This document shows, piece after piece, positions 59,407 through 64,000 of a stretch of 64,000 bases of DNA; the first letter of the stretch is position 1; every line of letters starts with the position of its first letter. Location: positions 44,417,877-44,481,876 of the forward strand of contig OV121081.1 in the NCBI GenBank assembly GCA_921293015.1, written 5' to 3'. Position numbers and translations under genes: made by a program. The notes beneath the pieces were generated by a model. The model was not told the DNA's origin. It was given only the letters and a program-made list of their open reading frames with translations, and ran no database searches. The stretch comes from Phorcus lineatus. Its lineage: Eukaryota > Mollusca > Gastropoda > Trochida > Trochidae.

Positions 59407-61386
59407 TAAAAAGGTGAAAGGTCGCACGTGAAGTAAATGTATATTTGAAAATAAAATACTTCAGACGACACTTGCTGTAGATATCATTTTAATGATGACT
59501 GGATGCGTCGCATTTCGACTTGATAACAAGTCTTTTCAACAGAGTTGCCACTGTTGTTTTCTATATATATATATATATATAAAGTGTTGAACTTTGAGTC
59601 ATATCAAATCACATGTAATAACAATATATCGTCCTAATTGCCATTATAATAGAAGAAGGGTTTCGTGACATCATAATAGTTACTTAAAATGCCGATCGTG
59701 CGTTCCTGTTGCCTTGAAGGAAACCGGTGTTGACTGAAACACGCTACCCGTGATTTTCGTGTGATCAGGCTTCTATTCAGAAGAAATCGGTGCAGAATTC
59801 CAATTCAGGGAATATTTGCGTTGTGGATAATCAATAGCAGAGTCTGCTCTCGGCTCTCCTTAAACAAGACTGGCTGTAGGCTAATTTAGCTTTTTATCAT
59901 TCCTTGGAGTACGATTCCTTGAATTCTTGGAATATTGGTGTTGGCATATTTCAAATGTACGCGAAAGAAAAGCTTTCAAGGCAACAAAACTTTCACTTTT
60001 TGATTTGTTCAATGTCATACACATTACACGTTGTACATTATATACATTTTTATAATTCATAAAAATATAATTACAAAGAGTTTTATATGATATTGGAAAT
60101 GTGGATTAACGATTTAGAGGTCGTCATTTATAATTTCTAACCAGTGTCTTTCAATATTTGTCAGGATTATTTTTTTCAAGAAAAGTTCCACATTTCACAA
60201 ATAATTTCAGATTTAAATCGGATATAGGGAAACTATTCCTAGGGTTGGCAGGTTATAGAGATCCCTTCCTTCCGGTTGTATAATCCAAACTCTGAAGCCA
60301 TAAGCCTTGCCCAAAAGATTGGCCTCCAGGGAGGATATCGATTTCAAGAACCAATTACTCAAGGGAAACTTATGTCGAAATCGATAAAACCTTACTCTGT
60401 CAGCATAAAGCAGGGTTTGAGATCCAGACAATAGTTTTACATAGCAGCTCACTGTTAAACGGAAACATATGGTAACGTCAAAATCCACGTGGGCGGTGTG
60501 CGTCCATTGCGCGGAGGTTGCAATCCTGTCATTAGTAATTCATTATACTTGATGTGTCGGTAGAGTTAATAATAGATGCACGTGAAAGCTTGATAATCAC
60601 CGTTATTGACAACGTCATTACTGATATTGACAACTTCATCCTAGTTGTCAACCAATAGAAGGTCTGGCAGAATGGTGTAACAAACATCGTTTCCTGCCTG
60701 ATTGATTCCTGTGTTATGAAATAGGATTGGTGAACTTTCATGTATTTTTAATGTAACCGAATTTTGACGAAGGCGAGGATTGGATTCTTAATTACAACGT
60801 AAATAAATTTGCTAATTAATAAGTCAAGTGGATAAACAAATATGTTTGATTATTATCTATGGGTTTGCAGTGTTATAAACAAGCGTTGAAAATAAGCCGT
60901 AGACATCGACCATTAAGTTTTTTAAAAATGCGAAACATTGTAAACAGAATCGATTATATCATGAAATTGACATCAGACTCTGTGTGCCGTAGGTTGAAAA
61001 ATGGGAAAGCAATTGATATCATTAATATTTGACTTTGCGTTATGATAAAACAACTAGAATACAACATGAACAAATCAGACTTATCGTTCCAGTGGTTTTT
61101 AATCAAAATAAAATGACATGTTTAGAGAAAGAATAACATTTTACCAAAAATTTATCAAAAATGGGGGGATATTGACGATTCCAATTTTTCATTTTTCAAA
61201 TTGAACTGACATCATCCTTTTAAAGGACATCCAAAGACACCAGCTATAAAACACGAATCCAAATTTTAACCAGACGAATCAAACAGGCGTCCATATTGAA
61301 AACACAAGAAATTCCAACACAAGAAAACACTTACTCGTAACGTGATGAACGGCGAGGGGGTGTTCACCCGAATCTTTTGCTGGCAT
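40177..61386 (-). CDS. Sytalpha: Synaptotagmin (alpha-type), whole gene, four coding exons joined
   Basis: Coding exons in transcript order are 61335-61386, 57373-58172, 41098-41221 and 40177-40484. Every junction has GT and AG signals, the phases agree, and the product is 427 residues. Layout: luminal residues 1-17, membrane span about 18-42, Cys44 just inside the membrane (likely palmitoylated), basic and proline-rich linker to about 150, C2A about 154-284, C2B about 289-427, with WHKL near the end. Synaptotagmins are vesicle membrane proteins whose C2 domains bind Ca2+, acidic lipid and SNAREs during exocytosis. The C2B wording ([20 protein letters not shown], then [14 protein letters not shown]) is close to what I recall of Drosophila Syt-alpha, a form linked to neuroendocrine release. 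C2A ligand positions are D185, D192, S245, D247 and D253; C2B has D320, D326, D381, D383 and E389. The subtype is less certain than the family. Confidence 0.9.
40533..40635. mobile_element. Foldback mini-element, copy 1 (synaptotagmin intron 3)
   Basis: Terminal TTCCACAAAGC and GCTTTGTGAAA, with inner AAGGTAACCTTAGTGCAATG and AAGGTTAACCTTAGTAAAGG, nearly palindromic as a whole. Same family as 40650-40755 and 52298-52402. It starts about 50 bp from the acceptor of synaptotagmin exon 4. Confidence 0.75.
40650..40755. mobile_element. Foldback mini-element, copy 2 (synaptotagmin intron 3)
   Basis: Terminal CGTTGCACGAAGC and GTTTTGTGCAACG, inner GTTAACCTTAGTGC and GCACTAAGGC. Only about 15 bp from copy 1, with the interior (TTCTTTAACATTGCACTAAG) in the opposite orientation. 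Confidence 0.75.
41098..41221 (-). CDS. Sytalpha: Synaptotagmin exon 3: first part of C2B
   Basis: A 124-bp exon with acceptor TTATTTCAG (AG at 41223-41222) and donor GTAAAT (41097-41092). It codes residues 285-325: [16 protein letters not shown], then [14 protein letters not shown]. The GRGELL start of C2B and the first Ca2+-loop aspartate (D320) are present. It begins in phase 0 after exon 2 (LK/FRTQ) and ends one base into the Asp326 codon completed by exon 4. It is too short and lacks a start codon, so simple ORF scans miss it. Confidence 0.9.
41925..42260 (+). repeat. Family A repeat in the 16-kb intron
   Basis: Contains GATGCATCTTTATCTCTTAA, CGCGCGCCATTGTCTGTTTT, TCGATCATAAATATAAAC and ATGAAGTTTGACATATTTGA, in the same order as other copies. 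A short (TA)n lies inside at about 42026-42038. Confidence 0.65.
42261..44138 (-). other. Synaptotagmin intron 2, no further feature
   Basis: Plain AT-rich intron sequence between a family A repeat and the 18-bp minisatellite. Confidence 0.6.
44311..44409. repeat. Perfect 44-bp inverted repeat, hairpin 1
   Basis: Arms 44311-44354 (starting CATCCTGTCTCAGGGTAAGA) and 44366-44409 are exact reverse complements around an 11-base loop, TTACCCTGGGT. It interrupts the 18-bp array. Confidence 0.95.
44586..44684. repeat. Perfect 44-bp inverted repeat, hairpin 2
   Basis: Identical to hairpin 1, exactly 275 bp further on, with the same arms and loop. Copied with its flanks as part of the higher-order unit. 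Confidence 0.95.
45325..45612 (+). repeat. Interspersed repeat, copy 2, inside the 16-kb synaptotagmin intron
   Basis: Second copy of the repeat at 5235-5545, in the same orientation relative to the window and with the same series of blocks, ending near GTCTCTGAAGCACACAAACC. It lies about 190 bp beyond the 18-bp minisatellite. The two copies differ by many substitutions and small indels, so neither insertion is recent. Confidence 0.6.
46980..47270 (+). repeat. Family A repeat in the 16-kb intron, diverged
   Basis: Shares CCTGCATCTTTATCCCAATG, CTGCGTCCCATTTAC, AATGACCTATCAGGCAATTC and ACTACGTTTGAGACATTGAC with the family. The GC core is reduced to GTGCGCGATC. Confidence 0.5.
47996..48246. repeat. 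21-bp minisatellite, about 12 units
   Basis: Units of the form GTCATGTATTCCTCTGAGG plus GT. Open in several frames on both strands because 21 is a multiple of three (GVMYSSE heptapeptides). No gene context, so non-coding intronic sequence. Confidence 0.95.
48250..52290 (-). other. Synaptotagmin intron 2, mostly featureless
   Basis: Only the degenerate tandem at 49.4-49.7 kb stands out. A GC-richer patch at about 49770-49860 has no recognisable feature. Confidence 0.5.
49440..49720. repeat. Two diverged tandem copies of a segment, period about 170 bp
   Basis: TTTGGATCCGAACCCATTCG ... GATTATTTCATCGAGG recurs as TTCAGATTCCAACCCATACG ... GATTATTTCCTCGAGG. A fainter third partner may lie at about 49380-49430. 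No ORF. Confidence 0.6.
52298..52402. mobile_element. Foldback mini-element, copy 3 (16-kb intron)
   Basis: CGTTGCACAAAACACGAAGG at one end and GCTGCTTTGTGCAACG at the other, with GGTAACCTTAACTC and AAGGTTAACCTTAGTG inside. About 105 bp. The best-preserved terminal repeats of the three. Confidence 0.8.
52410..55379 (-). other. Synaptotagmin intron 2, A-rich stretch
   Basis: Plus strand strongly A-rich from about 53.7 to 54.8 kb, with many AAAAA runs and few T runs. No gene recognised except the weak minus-strand pieces discussed at 54.8-55.6 kb. Confidence 0.5.
55380..55613 (-). CDS. Unrecognised 77-residue open frame in synaptotagmin intron
   Basis: The frame starts at GTG, not ATG, and a TGA lies just upstream in frame. 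It reads [40 protein letters not shown] and then ENCF-like [12 protein letters not shown], ending PKLEKPET. The composition is more protein-like than other random frames here. A second minus-strand piece near 54800-54900 ([20 protein letters not shown]) could belong to the same unknown gene or element. I cannot name a family. It may be a fragment of a decayed element, a nested exon, or chance. Confidence 0.2.
   Translation of the reverse strand: MNVVVFINTFYGINLYRPYIESVEVNGKQISLHDRHNLRAKLIHYGPECFQQDHKNDQTNVLKTYLPVRPKLEKPET
56286..56677. mobile_element. 392-bp foldback element with four TGACGTCA sites
   Basis: Long terminal inverted repeats of about 70 bp: CGCGAGT, TGTGACGTCATCAAAC and ATTGTTCGTGACGTCACTGA on the left face the same sequence with a few changes on the right. 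Each arm has two TGACGTCA palindromes. The middle is a second inverted repeat (GTCATATGACTTTTACGAAA against TTTCGTAAAAGTCATATGAC). Nearly the whole element could fold on itself. No ORF. It lies about 700 bp from the synaptotagmin C2A exon, in the intron. Confidence 0.85.
57373..58172 (-). CDS. Sytalpha: Synaptotagmin exon 2: membrane span, linker and C2A domain
   Basis: An 800-bp exon between acceptor TTTTTTACAG (ending at 58173) and donor GTGAGT (57372-57367). It codes residues 18-284. Residues 18-42 are hydrophobic (Ile, Ala, Val, Phe), followed by YKCYRRR, a stop-transfer sequence with a Cys. Residues 58-150 are a charged, Pro/Ser-rich linker. C2A runs from KLGSLHFS to the end and contains [36 protein letters not shown] and [16 protein letters not shown]. 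The third calcium-ligand position of the usual YDFD motif is Ser (LSFD), as in Syt4/Syt11 and, as I recall, fly Syt-alpha. This suggests weak or altered Ca2+ binding by C2A. The exon is clearly more GC-rich than the flanking introns. Confidence 0.93.
58173..61334 (-). other. Synaptotagmin intron 1
   Basis: A 3.2-kb intron with the two (TA)n tracts at 59.4-59.6 kb. Open frames of 70-90 residues (59074-59295, 60213-60488) have no recognisable domain or splice signals. Confidence 0.6.
59361..59580. repeat. Two (TA)n tracts bounding a 156-bp segment
   Basis: (TA)n at 59361-59404 and 59562-59580 flank a short segment containing GATGCGTCGCATTTCGACTT. The segment may be a short element inserted in, or carrying, TA repeats. 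It lies in synaptotagmin intron 1. Confidence 0.7.
61335..61386 (-). CDS. Sytalpha: Synaptotagmin coding exon 1 (start codon, luminal N terminus)
   Basis: Codes [17 protein letters not shown] plus one base of the next codon, and ends at a good donor (GTAAGT, 61334-61329). The ATG at 61386-61384 is preceded by AAGGACA. The split codon (A plus TC) restores Ile18 at the start of the membrane span, which is the main support for this exon. The short luminal N terminus without a signal peptide fits the family. If transcription starts beyond 61494, the leader holds a six-codon upstream ORF (61474-61494). A 5' untranslated exon further upstream cannot be excluded. Confidence 0.75.
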
Positions 61387-61594
61387 TGTCCTTGGAATTG
61401 GTTAGAAATCACACAAAAATCTTCAGATATCAGAATTAAAACACGTTGAATTTGATTCCCGCCTGTTGAAGTTTCACACCATCATTTTGTCCATGTTCCA
61501 AGATGGCGTCTTATCCCGATCCCTACAACAGTCGAGAAACGGAGACTAATTATGGAACGCTGCCATCTATTGATCCAAAAGGTTCACCCGTCTT

Positions 61595-61685
61595 CCGAAA
61601 CCGTGACGTCAGCACAAAGCTACAATCTGATTGGCTGAGGGTGACGTCTGCGTAGTTGTTGGGTTATCCGCGTGACGCGCTGAAT
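61595..61685 (-). promoter_or_regulatory. Candidate synaptotagmin promoter block (CRE and CCAAT)
   Basis: About 220-290 bp upstream of the start codon lies a perfect palindromic CRE, TGACGTCA (61604-61611), an inverted CCAAT box (GATTGGCT, 61629-61636), a second CRE-like TGACGTCT (61642-61649) and a CRE half site in CGTGACGC (61671-61678). A YY1-like AAGATGGCG lies between this block and the ATG (61500-61508). The patch is more GC-rich than its surroundings. CRE elements are common at neuronal and neuroendocrine promoters. No TATA box is seen at a suitable place. The promoter role is inferred from position and motifs. Confidence 0.5.
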
Positions 61686-61699
61686 AATTTATCGATTAC

Positions 61700-62599
61700 T
61701 TTGAGAACCGATTCTCGGACTGTATAATATTATTGATTACGATGGAGAAATTTATCAATGGCCCGGCGGTTCCAAATATGGAAAGACTCCTCTTTGCCAT
61801 GGAAACCAATTTGCTCTAATCCTGTCTCGTGAGAATTTGTCTATGGTTGTGTTGTTGGCGATGTAAACATTTCTGCTTTGGTACCATTAAACACTCATAC
61901 AGTCTCGCTCTTGACGGTTCGGTAACGGTCATGTCTGGTTACGTGAAGGTATACAGCCTTACTGTTGACGGTTCTTTAACGGTTCTGTTAGGAATCAAAT
62001 GGTTTCCTTGTGGCATTAAGACCCCATGTGCTACGACAGGTTTTGAACGGCAAATATTATTGACATTGTTTTCGTTTTCGTCTAGCATCAAGCAAAACTA
62101 CCTGTTGTTTCAAACGGATATGTCTTGGAATTTTGATCTTTTCAAATAAATTCCGAAACTTGTGTATTCCAAACGTTTCAATTTGACGGGTTTTTCTTGA
62201 CAATAAGAAATAGTGGGCTTAGCTTAATCTTAAGTAAAAATCCTTAATGTTTACAAAATTACTATCTTTTACCTTCATCGAATTTCATTCCTATAAATCA
62301 TTTCACCATATCAAGCTGAAATGGTAGACAAGGCTGTGACGCCTTAGAAATTTAGTGTGTATGATGGTGTCTGGAAACCATGGGATCTTACTACTCAAGA
62401 AATCTCATTTCAAATGTCAAAGTTGAAGAATTGTTTTTGGTGGTGAATAAATCATTACTACCGTGATAATATGATATTGTTGGCACGGTTCGTTTCACCC
62501 TGGGTTAGCCAAGGCTGAATATTCCTGATATATACACTGATTTGTGGAGAGGATCGGAACATCAGTGTTACACAGAGTAAGTTTCATAAAGTTTTTATG
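61700..62599. other. No gene seen upstream of the synaptotagmin promoter
   Basis: A 106-residue plus-strand frame (61829-62149) includes two imperfect copies of a short repeat (ctTGACGGTTCggTAACGGT and similar) and has no domain. Confidence 0.45.
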
Positions 62600-63015
62600 T
62601 GGCTTAGCTAAGGGCCCAAATACCACATGTCTTGAGTCAAGTTCAAATAGCCGTTCTAGAGTCCTCTAAAAAACCAAAATTAGGATATTTGCTTGTTTTC
62701 AGTTGTCATCGAAAAACGGCCATATATATGTTAACTCGAAATTATGCGTTCCATTTACATATTGTTTTAGAAAAGCGACCTACTGAGCACTACCATTCTC
62801 TTATCGTCCTTATTGTAAATACGTTTCCAGAATTACGTTTGAATAATTGGCGAGCGCCATTGTCCGGTTTTCGATCACACATCTTTCCTTTTAGCTTTTT
62901 GTTGTGACTATACTGAATTCATAAGCATTTACAAGCCACTTCTAAGAAACAATAACACAATTTATTAAGTTTGACATATCTGAACCCAACAAAATACTCT
63001 GTGCCTCTTTAAAAG
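62600..63015 (+). repeat. Family A repeat upstream of the synaptotagmin gene
   Basis: Contains ATGCGTTCCATTTACATATT, ATTACGTTTGAATAATTGGC, GAGCGCCATTGTCCGGTTTT and TTATTAAGTTTGACATATCT, then the family end GTGCCTCTTTAAAAGG. The 91-residue open frame over it is not considered a gene. Confidence 0.65.
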
Positions 63016-63483
63016 GACAGTCCTTTATGGGTCATTTTGTGAAAACGAAATTCAAGGAGACATTCCCGTATATACAAGTGTGTCATTAGTGCATGGTTAT
63101 AAGATAACCCAGTTGAAGCATGGTACATGGGATAACATTTTAATTGATTCGTTGCGATATTCGCAACTCTAAAAAGGAAATTTGATACAGGGTATAAAAA
63201 CCTTATCTGATATATTTAGCCTGTATACGAACACTAAAACACTATGTTATTAAGTACACAATAATCTGGGGAAAATACTCAAGAAAAAGTTGAAATTACG
63301 AAATAAACTAGGCTTTCATCAATACGTAACTTGATTTGAGAAAATATAAAGACACATGAATGAATTTGATATAAAAGATACACAACTATAAGAGATTTGA
63401 CTTTTTCTAGAAACCCAACACAGTTAAAATGTTGAAAGATACGAAATCGTGCAAGTTTCCGGAAGTTACCGGAAACTAACCCA

Positions 63484-63566
63484 TATATAAATGGCGGCCA
63501 TGATTGATAGCGGAAGTCGGATTACCCAGATATACTCCGGTCGGCAGCGAGGACGATTAAGAGGTA
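63484..63566 (+). other. GC-richer patch: possible promoter or first exon of a neighbour
   Basis: A TATATAA (63484-63490) is followed by ATGGCGGCCATG (a YY1-like site, 63492-63503) and a frame open to a donor-like GAGGTAACT at about 63561-63569, coding MAAMIDSGSRITQIYSGRQR and a few more residues. The ATG is so close to the TATA that both cannot serve one transcript. The next exon would be outside the window. Confidence 0.2.
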
Positions 63567-64000
63567 ACTATGTAGTTACAAGAAGCAGCAGGAGTCATAT
63601 ATCAATTACTCCCTCCCACCGAATCTGAAATAAGATTTAAGCAGAACGAATGACCGGCAGGGCTATTTCCGGCAATTGGCGAAAGAAGGTTAAAGGTTTA
63701 GTCGAGAAGAAGGAAAATGTAGATTATTTCTCTTGGTAATTGTTTACAATGTTTGAAACAAACTCATTTCCGTTATTGTTTTTTTAAAGAAAATCCAAAA
63801 CTAACTATTAAATCAAATTTAACCCAGAAAGTTTTGGAGAAGTGTTAGTAGCTCTGTAGCCCGTCGGGCTTATATAATACATTGAATGATGTTTAAAATT
63901 TTCGAGAAGACTCTCAAGCCAAGGGACTACTTTTAGTCAAAGTTCCCTGTTGAAAATTCCCAGGAGTGATAATGTGTATAGTATACTTCGGAACATTTAA

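Noticed and set aside
60213-60488. 91-residue minus-strand ORF in synaptotagmin intron 1
   Set aside because: No domain and no splice sites linking it to the flanking exons. Adding it would break the split Ile18 codon.
61829-62149. 106-residue plus-strand ORF upstream of synaptotagmin
   Set aside because: Only an imperfect short internal repeat; no recognisable domain, signal peptide or homologous family.

Overview
This is an AT-rich, intron-rich, repeat-laden eukaryotic window, not bacterial DNA. It has no tRNA, rRNA, operon or CRISPR signal. The one gene I can assemble with confidence is a synaptotagmin on the minus strand. Together with the Tc1-type transposons, many short inverted-repeat elements and minisatellites, this suggests an invertebrate animal. 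A mollusc, possibly a gastropod, is my best guess from the style of the interspersed repeats, but that is inference only.

The gene is a synaptotagmin of the invertebrate alpha type. Four coding exons (61335-61386, 57373-58172, 41098-41221, 40177-40484, read right to left) join in phase with GT/AG signals into a 427-residue protein: short luminal N terminus, one membrane span, linker, C2A, C2B and a C-terminal WHxL motif. Introns are about 3.2 kb, 16.2 kb and 0.6 kb. Upstream of the first coding exon lies a promoter-like block with a perfect CRE, a second CRE-like site and an inverted CCAAT box. Just past the stop codon lies a partial duplicate of the last-exon end that still reads to the same C-terminal residues.

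The 16-kb intron holds an 18-bp minisatellite carrying two identical long hairpins (44.1-45.1 kb), a 21-bp minisatellite (48.0 kb), a gastropod-style interspersed repeat (45.3 kb), a 105-bp foldback element (52.3 kb), a 392-bp inverted-repeat element loaded with TGACGTCA sites (56.3 kb), and one unexplained 77-residue open frame (55.4-55.6 kb). The 0.6-kb intron holds two more copies of the 105-bp foldback family.

Left of the gene, 16.9-35.3 kb is a tandem segmental duplication with a unit of about 7 kb, in two full copies and one shortened copy. It carries short, mutually homologous, mostly broken open frames on the minus strand. They look like exons of one decayed gene family that I do not recognise. 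At 35.9-36.3 kb sits a 425-bp inverted-repeat element. At 1-16.9 kb there are nested transposons: a decayed Tc1-like transposase split by a young, internally deleted Tc1-like element (4.39-5.22 kb) that keeps an in-frame DNA-binding domain, and two short inverted-repeat families (here called A and B) with A nested in B at 1.4-2.35 kb. Family A recurs at least six times across the window with a conserved GC-rich core.

The right end (61.7-64 kb) holds another family A copy and a GC-richer patch at 63.49 kb that may be the first exon or promoter of a neighbouring plus-strand gene (weak).
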